Assembly (NCBI RefSeq): GCF_032852305.1
Contig: NZ_CP136594.1
Location: 2,207,501-2,271,500 of the forward strand
Direction: 5' to 3'
From: Parasphingorhabdus sp. SCSIO 66989
GTDB lineage: Bacteria > Pseudomonadota > Alphaproteobacteria > Sphingomonadales > Sphingomonadaceae
DNA: 64,000 nt
Shown: positions 9,126-17,810 of the stretch, piece after piece
Layout: every line of letters begins with the position of its first letter
How positions within the stretch are numbered: position 1 is the first letter of the stretch
The notes under the pieces: generated by a model
Database searches by the model: none
Seen by the model: the letters and a program-made list of their open reading frames with translations, nothing else
What the model was told of the DNA's origin: nothing
Translations under genes and position numbers: made by a program

Positions 9126-10274
9126 ATGAACAGCAATAGCAATCCGGATCAAATCCCCGCGGAAAAAACGCCTTCGGGTCAGAGCAAGCCCGATCAGTAC
9201 AGCTATGCCGATGCCGGCGTGTCAATTGCCGATGGCAATGCTTTGGTCAAAGCGATTGCGCCACTGGCAAAGGCCACTGCGCGGCCCGGAGCGGATTCCG
9301 ATCTGGGTGGCTTTGGCGGCCTGTTTGATCTCAAAGCCGCAGGCTTTACCGATCCGATACTGGTCGCGGCCAATGATGGCGTTGGCACCAAGGTCAAGCT
9401 GGCGATCAGCCACGACCGCCATGATGGCATCGGCCAGGATCTGGTGGCGATGTGCGTTAATGACCTGATTGTGCAAGGCGCGGAACCGCTGTTCTTCCTC
9501 GATTATTTTGCCTCGGCCAAGCTGGACAATGCGGTGGCAGAGCGGGTGGTGGCGAGCATCGCCGGTGCCTGCAAACTTGCCGGATGCGCGCTGATCGGTG
9601 GCGAAACGGCGGAAATGCCGGGGATGTACCAGCCGGGTGACTATGATCTTGCGGGTTTCTGCGTCGGCGCAGCAGAGCGCGGTGCTCTGATTGACGGCTC
9701 CGCGATAGCCCCCGGCGATGTGATTCTGGGGCTGGAATCGTCTGGTGTCCATTCCAACGGCTTTTCGCTGGTGCGCAGACTCGCCGAGGATAAGGGTTGG
9801 AAACTCACCCGCCCTGCGCTTTTTGATCATGAGCAACTGTTGATCGATGCCCTGATGGCACCAACCCGCATTTATGTCGCTGCACTTTTGCCGCTGCTGC
9901 GCGCTGGCCAGATCAAGGGTCTGGCGCATATTACCGGCGGCGGATTGCTGGAGAACATCCCGCGTGTTTTGCCCGATGGCTGTCATGCGAAGATCGATGC
10001 AACCAGTTGGAGCCAGCCGCGGCTAATGGCTTTCCTGCAGGCCGAGGGGAATATCGAACCGGAAGAAATGGCACACACATTCAACTGCGGCATCGGCATG
10101 GCGGTGATTGTTGCCCCGGATCAGGCGGAGGAGATTTCCGAGCAGCTAAGCGCGTCGGGCGAAACTGTGCATGATATTGGTCGCATCGACGCGGGCGAAA
10201 AAGGTTGCACCGTTTCCGGACCAGCCGGATGCTGGGCGGCGCGAGATGATTGGACGGCAACGCATAATGGCTAA
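9126..10274 (+). CDS. purM: Phosphoribosylformylglycinamidine cyclo-ligase (AIR synthase)
   Basis: A 382-residue PurM, closing the imidazole ring of AIR with ATP in de novo purine synthesis. Family motifs include YADAGVSI, the GGFGGLFDL segment, [54 protein letters not shown] and [13 protein letters not shown]. The first ~25 residues are a low-similarity extension. The start at 9126 (MNSNSNPD) was chosen because the upstream in-frame ATG at 9024 would overlap the divergent gene. It overlaps purN by 8 bases, so the two are translationally coupled. Confidence 0.95.
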   Translation: MNSNSNPDQIPAEKTPSGQSKPDQYSYADAGVSIADGNALVKAIAPLAKATARPGADSDLGGFGGLFDLKAAGFTDPILVAANDGVGTKVKLAISHDRHDGIGQDLVAMCVNDLIVQGAEPLFFLDYFASAKLDNAVAERVVASIAGACKLAGCALIGGETAEMPGMYQPGDYDLAGFCVGAAERGALIDGSAIAPGDVILGLESSGVHSNGFSLVRRLAEDKGWKLTRPALFDHEQLLIDALMAPTRIYVAALLPLLRAGQIKGLAHITGGGLLENIPRVLPDGCHAKIDATSWSQPRLMAFLQAEGNIEPEEMAHTFNCGIGMAVIVAPDQAEEISEQLSASGETVHDIGRIDAGEKGCTVSGPAGCWAARDDWTATHNG

Positions 10275-11229
10275 AGCGCGCTTGGCTATCATGATCTCGG
10301 GTGTCGGCACCAATATGGCCGCGCTGCTTTATGCCTCACGCGATCCTGATTGCCCCTATGAGGTAGTGCTGGTTGCCAGCAATAATCCTGATGCGCAGGG
10401 CTTGAAATTGGCTGAAGCAGAAGGCGTCGCTACCTTTAGTCATGCGCATAAAGGCTTGTCGCGCGAAGAACATGATACGACCATGCACGCAGCGCTCACC
10501 GAAGCGAAGGCCGATTATGTCGCTCTGGCAGGCTATATGCGGATTTTAAGCGATGAGTTCGTCAGCAAATGGGCCGAGCGGATGGTCAATATCCATCCCT
10601 CGCTTTTGCCCAAATATAAGGGCCTCGACACCCATCAGCGCGCAATTGATGCGGGTGACAGCCATGGCGGCTGTTCGGTGCATCTGGTGACGCCGGAACT
10701 GGATGACGGCCCGGTGCTGGACCAGACGCCGGTGGCGATCCTGCCCGATGATGACGTGCATAGCCTGACTGAGCGGGTAAAAATCGCGGAATATCAGCTA
10801 TACGCCCGCACCCTTTCAGACTATATCGCACGCGAAAATGACCCGGACTGGATACAGCAAAAGGTCGACGGCATTGCGCTCTCTTTGCCCAGCACCCATG
10901 CCCGCGAAAGCCATGGCGCGCCCGGATGGCGCGTCGGCAGCGAGAAATCGGGCAAGTTTTTCGCCTATCTCTCAGTCAATCATCATGGCGAGGACCGCGT
11001 TGCCCTGTTGGTCAAATGCAGCGGCCCCGACGAGATGATGACGCTGATCGACCAGGAACCCGAAATCTACCACAAGCCCGCCTATTATGGCGCTTCAGGC
11101 TGGATAGGCTATCGCCTTGATCGCCAAGGCGTCGACTGGGACCATGTCCGCCAATGGCTGGAACGCAGCTGGCGCAGCGTCGCACCGAAAAGCCTCACCA
11201 AGCTGATGGATGCAGCGGAGGAGTTTTGA
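10267..11229 (+). CDS. purN: Phosphoribosylglycinamide formyltransferase fused to a C-terminal YjbR-type domain
   Basis: Residues 1-190 form GAR transformylase, which formylates glycinamide ribonucleotide with 10-formyl-THF; Asn108 and His110 in [12 protein letters not shown] and the Asp pair at 146-147 in PELDDGP fit the catalytic triad. Standard PurN ends near residue 200. Here the same frame runs on to 320 with [49 protein letters not shown] and [13 protein letters not shown], which is the MmcQ/YjbR (CyaY-like fold) family pattern. The start ATG at 10267 lies in the last codons of purM. The joined architecture is read directly; its function is unknown. Confidence 0.88.
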   Translation: MAKARLAIMISGVGTNMAALLYASRDPDCPYEVVLVASNNPDAQGLKLAEAEGVATFSHAHKGLSREEHDTTMHAALTEAKADYVALAGYMRILSDEFVSKWAERMVNIHPSLLPKYKGLDTHQRAIDAGDSHGGCSVHLVTPELDDGPVLDQTPVAILPDDDVHSLTERVKIAEYQLYARTLSDYIARENDPDWIQQKVDGIALSLPSTHARESHGAPGWRVGSEKSGKFFAYLSVNHHGEDRVALLVKCSGPDEMMTLIDQEPEIYHKPAYYGASGWIGYRLDRQGVDWDHVRQWLERSWRSVAPKSLTKLMDAAEEF

Positions 11230-11241
11230 CAACTCGAGGTA

Positions 11242-11262
11242 ATGCGCATATATTATGCGCAT
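11242..11262. promoter_or_regulatory. Perfect 21-bp palindrome at the ccdA start, probable autoregulatory operator
   Basis: ATGCGCATA - TAT - TATGCGCAT is a perfect inverted repeat with 9-bp arms. It covers the ccdA start codon candidates (ATG at 11255 and 11261). CcdA-type antitoxins carry an N-terminal ribbon-helix-helix domain and repress their own operon, so this is the obvious binding site. The regulatory role is inferred. Confidence 0.6.
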
Positions 11263-11494
11263 GAAACATTCAACGCCGCGCAAAGCCACCAATATAACGC
11301 TCGATCCAGTAGCTGTGGATGAAGCGAAGCAACTCGGAATCAACGTGTCGCAGGCTTGTGAGAATGGATTGCGCTCAGAAATCGCAAAAGCCAAAGGGGA
11401 GCAGTGGTTAGAAGAAAACCGCGAGGCAATTGATGCATTTAACGAGTGGATTGCTGAAAACGGACTGCCTTTGGAAGAGCATCGCCAATTCTAA
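11255..11494 (+). CDS. ccdA: CcdA family antitoxin
   Basis: A 79-residue type II antitoxin. The N-terminal part (KATNITLDPVAVDEAKQLGI) is the ribbon-helix-helix DNA-binding segment; the C-terminal part with WLEENREAIDAFNEWIAENG is the toxin-binding CcdA tail. It would neutralise CcdB and repress the operon. ATG at 11255 and 11261 are both possible starts. The stop shares its last base with the ATG of ccdB (TAATG), which ensures coupled synthesis. It lies 25 bases behind purN and is followed by a shared terminator, so the pair is a compact insertion between housekeeping genes. Confidence 0.88.
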   Translation: MRMKHSTPRKATNITLDPVAVDEAKQLGINVSQACENGLRSEIAKAKGEQWLEENREAIDAFNEWIAENGLPLEEHRQF

Positions 11495-11793
11495 TGGCGC
11501 GCTTTGACGTCTATGAACTGCGCTCCAGCGGTACCATGGTCGTCAACTACCAATCTGACCTGCTTGACCACTACGCAACCCGTTTCATTATACCATTGCT
11601 GCCGCCAACAAATTCGAGAAGGCCGACACCGAGACTCAACCCTGTATTCAAGGTGCAGGATAAAGACCTTGTTTTTTATCCTCAATTGGCAGCGACTGTT
11701 CGGGCATCGGAGTTAGCTACTCCGATAGACTCATTGGCCGAGCACCATACTGAAATCATTGACGCCATCGATATGCTCATCAGTGGCTTCTAA
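11494..11793 (+). CDS. ccdB: CcdB family toxin
   Basis: A 99-residue CcdB-like protein: RFDVYELRS at the start, VVNYQSDLLDHYATRFIIPLLP, LNPVFKVQDKDLVFYPQLAATV and AIDMLISGF at the end fit the F-plasmid CcdB family, which poisons DNA gyrase. In F CcdB the last three residues are Trp-Gly-Ile and the Trp and Gly are needed for killing; here they are Ser97-Gly98-Phe99. Toxicity or target may therefore differ. The gene starts at the ccdA stop (TAATG). Confidence 0.87.
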   Translation: MARFDVYELRSSGTMVVNYQSDLLDHYATRFIIPLLPPTNSRRPTPRLNPVFKVQDKDLVFYPQLAATVRASELATPIDSLAEHHTEIIDAIDMLISGF

Positions 11794-11803
11794 CGTCGCA
11801 TAA

Positions 11804-11833
11804 AAAAGCCGCCGGATCGCTCTGGCGGCTTTT
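11804..11833. terminator. Bidirectional rho-independent terminator between ccdB and ndk
   Basis: AAAAGCCGCC, a 10-base loop, then GGCGGCTTTT: a perfect 10-bp stem with A-tract and T-tract on the two sides, placed between the convergent ccdB (+) and ndk (-) genes. It can serve both. Confidence 0.88.
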
Positions 11834-11857
11834 CTGAAATCATATCTGGCTTAATGC

Positions 11858-12280
11858 TTAGCCAACAATCTCGTCTGCGCTGAAGAAGAAATCGATCTCG
11901 ATCTTCGCGTTTTCGTCGCTGTCTGAGCCATGTACCGAATTGGCTTCGATGCTCTCGGCGAATTCCTTGCGGATGGTGCCTTCGGCAGCATCTGCCGGGT
12001 TGGTGGCGCCCATGATGTCGCGGTTGCGCTTCACGGCATCTTCACCTTCCAGAACCTGCACCACAACCGGGCCGCTGGTCATAAAGTCGCACAGTTCACC
12101 GTAAAACGGGCGTTCCTTGTGCACGGCATAAAAGCCTTCCGCCTGATCGCGGGTCATGTGGATGCGCTTGGAAGCGACGACGCGCAGACCAGCCTCTTCC
12201 AGCTTCTGGGTAACCGCACCGGTAAGGTTGCGGCGGGTGGCATCAGGCTTGATGATCGAGAATGTACGGGTAACGGCCAT
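11858..12280 (-). CDS. ndk: Nucleoside diphosphate kinase
   Basis: A 140-residue NDK that transfers gamma-phosphate between nucleoside triphosphates and diphosphates via a phosphohistidine. Motifs: [54 protein letters not shown] and the active-site His in NSVHGSDS. The start at 12280 (MAVTRTF) is preceded by a GGAG site; the longer ORF from 12298 is not needed. It stands alone on the minus strand. Confidence 0.96.
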   Translation of the reverse strand: MAVTRTFSIIKPDATRRNLTGAVTQKLEEAGLRVVASKRIHMTRDQAEGFYAVHKERPFYGELCDFMTSGPVVVQVLEGEDAVKRNRDIMGATNPADAAEGTIRKEFAESIEANSVHGSDSDENAKIEIDFFFSADEIVG

Positions 12281-12384
12281 GGGGGAGAACTCCTGCAAAT
12301 TAACGGCATATTATGTTTGGCGCGCCTTTAGCTGCGCTATAGCCGCCTTGCAAGGGCGATTGTCTCGCAATGGCCGATAGCCTG

Positions 12385-12894
12385 TTATTCCGTGATATTG
12401 GCGGTCAGATTCACCGTGGTTTTGCCGCTGCCATCAGGCGACGCGACAACCCGCAATTGCTCTTTTTCGCCGCGCTTGGCAGAAAGGATGCTGGCTTTAT
12501 CCATCGAACCGCTCTGGGTCACAGAAAACCCTGCCGATTCTGCTTCCGCACGATAGGTGCCCATCATGTCATCGGCGGACTGGCTGGTGGTATAAATCAC
12601 CGTATGGGACGCCATATGCCCCTCATCTTCCATCTTCATATTGGTCATGACTTCGGCATCGGATGCGAGCTTCAGCCCATAGGGTGTATCCTCGGTATTA
12701 TCATTATCCGTCTTGGCGGTGAAGCTGCCCCCCTTGGTCTCGACATTGAGACTGAGATCGCCACTATCACTGTTGACAGTCATTTCGGCATCGCCATCGC
12801 GCAGGGTGATTTCATCGCCACTGCTGCCTTCACCGCCACCGCCGCCACAGGCCGTTACCAACAATGCGCTGCTCAAAATGGCCAGTCTCTTCAT
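12385..12894 (-). CDS. Putative lipoprotein of unknown function
   Basis: A 169-residue protein beginning MKRLAILSSALLVTACGGGG: a short type II signal with lipobox LVTAC (lipidated Cys16), then a Gly/Ser linker. The mature part has alternating short strands (ITLRDGDAEMTVNSDSGDLS) and ends with a SGKTTVNLTANITE segment. I do not recognise the family; it likely faces the periplasm, anchored in a membrane. The start at 12894 has GGAG 12 bases upstream. Conserved-looking but isolated between ndk and holC. Confidence 0.7.
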   Translation of the reverse strand: MKRLAILSSALLVTACGGGGGEGSSGDEITLRDGDAEMTVNSDSGDLSLNVETKGGSFTAKTDNDNTEDTPYGLKLASDAEVMTNMKMEDEGHMASHTVIYTTSQSADDMMGTYRAEAESAGFSVTQSGSMDKASILSAKRGEKEQLRVVASPDGSGKTTVNLTANITE

Positions 12895-12997
12895 GCTTCC
12901 GCTCCATAGATGCTGATAGGTTTTGCATAGGCATAAGCGCAATTGTGCTTGCGCGCCACAATCTCGCTGATAATTTACATTGGATAAGGGCGAGGCC

Positions 12998-13447
12998 TTA
13001 CCCCTGCTCCACCCAGCGGCGACCATCCTGTTTCCAATAATGCCGGGTGACACCTTCCCTGTCTTTCAGCGACTTCCATGCAGAACGCGCGGCATCGATA
13101 TGACCGGGTTCAAAGGGGAAGAATATCCGCTCAAACTGATCGCAATGGTCGCGCCACTGACCATCGGCAATGGCGAGGAAGCCGGCCTTGTTCGGCGGCA
13201 TGTCGCCATCAGCAAGGGCGCGCATCAGCAAGATCGGCTGATCGGCTTCCTGCTCTTCTCCGGCAACGCCATGCGCCAGAAAACTCTCTGGCTTTCTGGT
13301 CCAAAGCGCTTCGGAGATCGCATCGATCAGCAACGCATCATCGGCAAGGATGGCCATGCGCTTGTCACCCGCCAGCGTCCGCTCAGCCAGATCGGGCAAC
13401 AGATGCGCGACGGGATCGCGGGTCAGTTGGTAGAAATCGACCCGCAT
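12998..13447 (-). CDS. holC: DNA polymerase III chi subunit
   Basis: A 149-residue HolC: VDFYQLTRDPVAHLLPDLAE, a conserved LWTRKPESFLAHG segment, QPILL and the C-terminal RSAWKSLKDREGVTRHYWKQ. Chi links the clamp loader to SSB at the replication fork. It lies downstream of pepA on the same strand; pepA-holC neighbourhood is very common in proteobacteria. The 218-base gap between the two holds a hairpin repeat. Confidence 0.9.
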   Translation of the reverse strand: MRVDFYQLTRDPVAHLLPDLAERTLAGDKRMAILADDALLIDAISEALWTRKPESFLAHGVAGEEQEADQPILLMRALADGDMPPNKAGFLAIADGQWRDHCDQFERIFFPFEPGHIDAARSAWKSLKDREGVTRHYWKQDGRRWVEQG

Positions 13448-13531
13448 CCCTAGATTAGCTTGTCAGGCTGTAAGTCTGTCACTTGCCGTATTCCTACCAT
13501 ATCCAACCCCGCGCGAGCGGCAAACATGCCT

Positions 13532-13616
13532 TTAGTGCACACAAAGCCACTAAGACACAAAAAGCCAAGCCAGTTAAAGCAGCGTCTTAGTGCCTTTTTG
13601 GCTTTGTGTGCACTAA
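13532..13616. repeat. Long hairpin repeat, family C copy 2
   Basis: Left arm begins TTAGTGCACACAAAGCC and the right arm ends with its exact reverse complement; after 17 perfect pairs the arms go on with a small offset (ACTAAGAC recurs in both). It fills the pepA-holC gap and resembles the hairpins at 944-1018, 21097-21172 and 41103-41180. Confidence 0.75.
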
Positions 13617-13665
13617 TACAGCCTTGCTCCCGCTTGCGCGGGATATGAGAGAATAACCAGACCGT

Positions 13666-15135
13666 CTATTTCTGCTCGAAATTCTCGGCGACCAGTCGGT
13701 CAAGCAGACGCACGCCATAGCCGGTCGCGCCCTTGTCCCAGACGGCACCCGGCTTGTCGGCCCAAGCCATACCGGCGATATCCAGATGCGCCCATTTGAC
13801 GCCATCTTGAATAAAGCGCTGCAGGAATTGCGCGGCAGTAATCGAACCGGCACCGCGCGGCCCAACATTTTTGATATCGGCAATCGGGGAGTCAATCAGC
13901 TTGTCATAAGGCTTGCCGAGCGGGAAGCGCCAGACCTGGTCACCCGAAGCGTCCGCTGCGCCATTGAGCATATCGACCAGCCCGTCATCATTGCTGAACA
14001 TGCCGCAATATTCATGGCCGAGCGAAATAATGATCGCACCGGTCAGCGTTGCAAGGTCAATGACATATTCCGGCTTGTAGGTTTCCTGGCACCAGTGCAG
14101 CGCATCGCACAACACCAACCGACCCTCGGCATCGGTGTTGATCACTTCGATGGTCTGGCCTGACATGCTGGTGACGACATCGCCCGGGCGCTGGGCATTG
14201 CCATCGGGCATATTTTCTACCAGCCCGCAAATGCCGATAACATGCGCCTTGGCCTTGCGCCCAGCGAGCGCCTTCATCGCACCGGCAACCGCACCGGCAC
14301 CGCCCATATCCCATTTCATATCTTCCATACCGGCAGCAGGCTTGATCGAAATGCCACCTGTATCAAAGGTCACGCCTTTGCCGACAAAAGCGACCGGTGT
14401 CTTATCCGCACCATCAGTGCCATCCCAACGCATCGCCAATATGCGTGCCGGACGTGTTGATCCCTGCGCCACGCCCAAAAGCGCGCCCATGCCGAGTTCT
14501 TTCATCTCGGCATCGTCAAGCACACGGATTTCCACGCCCAACTCTTTCAGATGCTCGCAACGCTCAACAAAGCTCTCAGGGTAAAGCACATTGGCCGGTT
14601 GTGCGACCAACTCACGGGTGAGGAAAACGCCCTCGGCTATCGCCTTGGCCTGTTCCCAATGGCTTTCAGTGCCCTCAGCCGCGTCCGAAACAGTGAGCGT
14701 TTCCAAAGTTGGTTTGGCATCCGCCGCCATGGTGGTACGATAGCGGTCAAAGCGCCAGCTACGCAGCAATATACCAGTCAGCAGGCTGGAGGTGTTTTCA
14801 GCCGACAGCGATGATGGCGATGCTGCCAGATCGATATGCGCCGCCGTCACCCCGGAGGTGAGATAGCGTGCGGTGAGCGCCGCACCGGCTTTCTCCAGAT
14901 CGCGCGCGCCAGCGGTCTTGTCGCCGATACCGATCAGAACAACGCGCAGCGGCGCGCCATCGCCCGCAACAAAAGTCTCAAAAACATCGCCTGCGCGGCC
15001 GCGGAAGCGTGCGCCGCGTGCGGCCTCCACCACATGGCCATCCACCGGAAGTGATGCCGTCTTCAGATCATCCGATCCCACGCAATAGCAACGCAGGGCG
15101 TCTGCGGAATGACTATCGGAAAAACTGATCTGCAT
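13666..15135 (-). CDS. pepA: Leucyl aminopeptidase (M17)
   Basis: A 489-residue M17 metallo-aminopeptidase that removes N-terminal residues from peptides using two metal ions. The catalytic domain has VAFVGKGVTFDTGGISIKPA, MKWDMGGAGAV, and the signature NTDAEGRLVLCDAL, with the metal-binding Asp and Glu and the catalytic Lys and Arg. The N-terminal macro-like domain is about 1-165. ATG at 15135 follows AGGAG on the minus strand. Probably cytoplasmic; holC follows. Confidence 0.95.
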   Translation of the reverse strand: MQISFSDSHSADALRCYCVGSDDLKTASLPVDGHVVEAARGARFRGRAGDVFETFVAGDGAPLRVVLIGIGDKTAGARDLEKAGAALTARYLTSGVTAAHIDLAASPSSLSAENTSSLLTGILLRSWRFDRYRTTMAADAKPTLETLTVSDAAEGTESHWEQAKAIAEGVFLTRELVAQPANVLYPESFVERCEHLKELGVEIRVLDDAEMKELGMGALLGVAQGSTRPARILAMRWDGTDGADKTPVAFVGKGVTFDTGGISIKPAAGMEDMKWDMGGAGAVAGAMKALAGRKAKAHVIGICGLVENMPDGNAQRPGDVVTSMSGQTIEVINTDAEGRLVLCDALHWCQETYKPEYVIDLATLTGAIIISLGHEYCGMFSNDDGLVDMLNGAADASGDQVWRFPLGKPYDKLIDSPIADIKNVGPRGAGSITAAQFLQRFIQDGVKWAHLDIAGMAWADKPGAVWDKGATGYGVRLLDRLVAENFEQK

Positions 15136-15333
15136 GGGGATACTCCTGAAAATGGATTTTGAACCGAAGAGCGCTGAGCGCTTCGCCAGTCATATAGAAA
15201 TGCAATGCCCCGGCTTAAAGCGTCTTCATGCATCAGGGTCAATCATTGGATCATATTTCCGGGGAAGTTCGTCTTTCTCACTTTGCCTTTTGCCGCCTTT
15301 GTGCAAAAGACCGGCGCAGAAGAGGTGAACCCA

Positions 15334-17652
15334 TTGTCCGGGACGAGACGCAAGAAACATCGCTGTCGCGCCGATTATGCGCGTTTGCGGAGTGCATATT
15401 GGTGCGCGGGCACGAGTCTGTTGGCCTGGTCTGCCCTGATTCTGCCTGCAACTGCTGCAGCACAGGAAATAGCGGAGCAACAGACCAATGCTGAAGCAGG
15501 ATTGCCGGAAGAGACGAGTGAGCAAAGCTCTCCTGAAGCGTCTGATAATGAGCGCGAGGTCGAGTTCTCTGCCGATACCATAAGCTATGACAGCGAAGCC
15601 GATGTGGTGACCGCCAGCGGTGACGTCATAATGCGCCGCAAGGGGCAGTTGTTGCGCGCCGAAACGATTATCTGGGATCGCAAAAGCGGTGCGGTTACCG
15701 CCGATGGCAATGTCCGTATCATCGATGAACAGGGCGCGGTGCTCTATGGCGACAACATTACCCTGACCGAAGACGTGCGCGAAGGCGTGATCCAGAATAT
15801 CCTGCTGGTGCTGGATGAAGGCGGCCGCATCGTCGCCAATCAGGGCCAGCGTGACGGCAGCGAGATCATCCTCAACGAAGCCGCCTATACCGCCTGCGCT
15901 GTGCAGGACAGTGAAGGCTGCCCGAAATCGCCGAGCTGGCAGATCAAGGCTGTCCGCGTCGCCTATGATGAGGAAGACAAGACGGTCAGATATGAAGGGG
16001 CCCGGCTTGAGCTTTTTGGCCTGCCGCTTATCCCGCTCCCCGGTTTCAGCCATCCGATTGACGAGCGCAATCGCTCCGGCCTGCTCGTCCCCAATGGCCG
16101 GATCAGCCAGGCCAATGGCCTTGAGTATAGCCAGCCCTATTATTTTGCCCTTGCGCCCAATCGCGATCTGACGGTCACGCCCTACGTCTTTTCCGATGTG
16201 TTGCCGATGCTGCAAACCGAGTATCGCGCGCTGACCGAACGAGGCGCCTATCAGCTGACCGGCTATGCCACCGCCAGCTCGCGTATCCCGGTGGGTTCGC
16301 GCGAACCGCTGTCATCCGAAGAGGATTTTCGCGGCTATTTTGATGGCGTTGGCAATTTTCAGCTTGATGAGAACTGGAATATATCCTCCTCGATCCGGGT
16401 AGCGACAGACCGTACCTTTTTACGCCGCTATGATATCAGCCGTGACGACCGGCTGCGCTCGACTTTTCGCGCTGAACGTATCGACAGTGACAGCTATTTC
16501 TCGTTGCAAGGATGGGCGACGCAGACTCTGCGCGTTGATGACCCGCAGGGACAGGTTCCCATCGCCCTGCCGATTGTCGATTTTCGTCAGCGTATGGACG
16601 ATCCGGTTGCTGGCGGCCAGTTTGAGTTTCGGGTCAATTCCCTCGCTATTGCGCGAACCGAAGGACAGGATACGCAGCGCGCCTTTGCATCGGCACAATG
16701 GGATTTGCGCCGGGTGACGCCTGGCGGACAGCTGGTCACCCTGACCGCTTATGGCCGTGGTGATGTCTATAACAGCGATGAGAATGCGCTGACGCAGACA
16801 CTCGTCTATCGTGGTACCGAGGGCTTTCAGGCGCGCGCGATCGGCTCTGTCGCAGCGGATTTTCAATGGCCCTTTGTCGGCAAAGCCTTTGGCGGCACAC
16901 AGACGCTGACGCCGCGTGTGCAACTGGTTGCCACCACACCGGGGCAGAATGACGATATCCCCAATGAGGATGCCCGCGCGATTGAGCTGGAGGCGAGCAA
17001 CCTGTTTGCGCTTAACCGCCTGCCCGGTTTTGACCGGGTCGAGGATGGTTTGCGCGTCGTTTATGGCCTCGACTGGAATCTGCAGCGCCCCGGTCTCAGA
17101 ATAGACGCCAATATCGGCCAGAGCTATCGCTTCAACAACAAGAGCGATGTTATCCCGGAAGGCACCGGCCTTGCTGAGCAGACCTCGGACATTACCGGTC
17201 GCACCGATGTGCGCTTTCGCGATATCGTGAAGTTCAGTCACCGCTATCGGCTCGACAAGGGCAATTTGTCGCTGCGCCGCAACGAGATTGACGCCACAAT
17301 AGGTTCACGACGCACCTATTTTCAGGTCGGTTATCTGCGCCTGAACCGCGATATCGGCGAGGAAATCGAGGATTTGCAGGATCGCGAGGAGCTGCGTGTC
17401 GCTGGTCGTGTGCAGCTTGATCAATATTGGTCAGTCTTTGGCTCTGGCATTTTCGATCTGACGGACGCGCAGGAAGACCCAACCAACTTTTCTGACGGGT
17501 TTGAACCGCTGCGCACCCGTCTCGGCATTGCCTATGATGATGACTGTATCTCGCTCGGACTGACCTGGCGGCGCGATTTTGTCAGTATCGGCGATGCCCC
17601 GCGCGGCGACAGCTTCCTGCTGCGTTTCCGATTGCGCAACCTTGGAATTTGA
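15334..17652 (+). CDS. lptD: LPS-assembly protein LptD
   Basis: Outer-membrane LPS translocon. The N-terminal OstA/LptA-like domain (VEFSADTISYDSEADVV, ASGDVIMRRKGQLLRAE) is followed by a large beta-barrel domain (LFGLPLIPLPGFSHPI, RSGLLVPNGRI, NGLEYSQPYYFALAPNRDLT) ending in LRNLGI. A basic stretch and a signal peptide (SLLAWSALILPATAAAQE) precede it. No ATG sits near the signal; I favour TTG at 15334, six bases behind AGAGGTG. GTG at 15325 or 15301 or the distant ATG at 15205 (815 residues) are alternatives. First gene of lptD-surA-pdxA-rsmA. Confidence 0.92.
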   Translation: MSGTRRKKHRCRADYARLRSAYWCAGTSLLAWSALILPATAAAQEIAEQQTNAEAGLPEETSEQSSPEASDNEREVEFSADTISYDSEADVVTASGDVIMRRKGQLLRAETIIWDRKSGAVTADGNVRIIDEQGAVLYGDNITLTEDVREGVIQNILLVLDEGGRIVANQGQRDGSEIILNEAAYTACAVQDSEGCPKSPSWQIKAVRVAYDEEDKTVRYEGARLELFGLPLIPLPGFSHPIDERNRSGLLVPNGRISQANGLEYSQPYYFALAPNRDLTVTPYVFSDVLPMLQTEYRALTERGAYQLTGYATASSRIPVGSREPLSSEEDFRGYFDGVGNFQLDENWNISSSIRVATDRTFLRRYDISRDDRLRSTFRAERIDSDSYFSLQGWATQTLRVDDPQGQVPIALPIVDFRQRMDDPVAGGQFEFRVNSLAIARTEGQDTQRAFASAQWDLRRVTPGGQLVTLTAYGRGDVYNSDENALTQTLVYRGTEGFQARAIGSVAADFQWPFVGKAFGGTQTLTPRVQLVATTPGQNDDIPNEDARAIELEASNLFALNRLPGFDRVEDGLRVVYGLDWNLQRPGLRIDANIGQSYRFNNKSDVIPEGTGLAEQTSDITGRTDVRFRDIVKFSHRYRLDKGNLSLRRNEIDATIGSRRTYFQVGYLRLNRDIGEEIEDLQDREELRVAGRVQLDQYWSVFGSGIFDLTDAQEDPTNFSDGFEPLRTRLGIAYDDDCISLGLTWRRDFVSIGDAPRGDSFLLRFRLRNLGI

Positions 17653-17810
17653 TTGGCTTGTGTCGTCAACCGACTTGGCATTGTCTACGCTATTGTCTAT
17701 TCAGCCTCCCAATTCTACTCAGCGTATATTCAGCCAGTTATGGCTAGCCATTGAGGACATGGCATTTTTGAATGCAAGCATTCCCCTTTTTTAACACTGT
17801 AAAGATGACG

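Noticed and set aside
15226-16215. 329-codon open frame antisense to lptD
   Set aside because: It is the mirror of a strongly coding lptD frame, with no family resemblance and no ribosome site; GC-rich codon bias creates such shadows.
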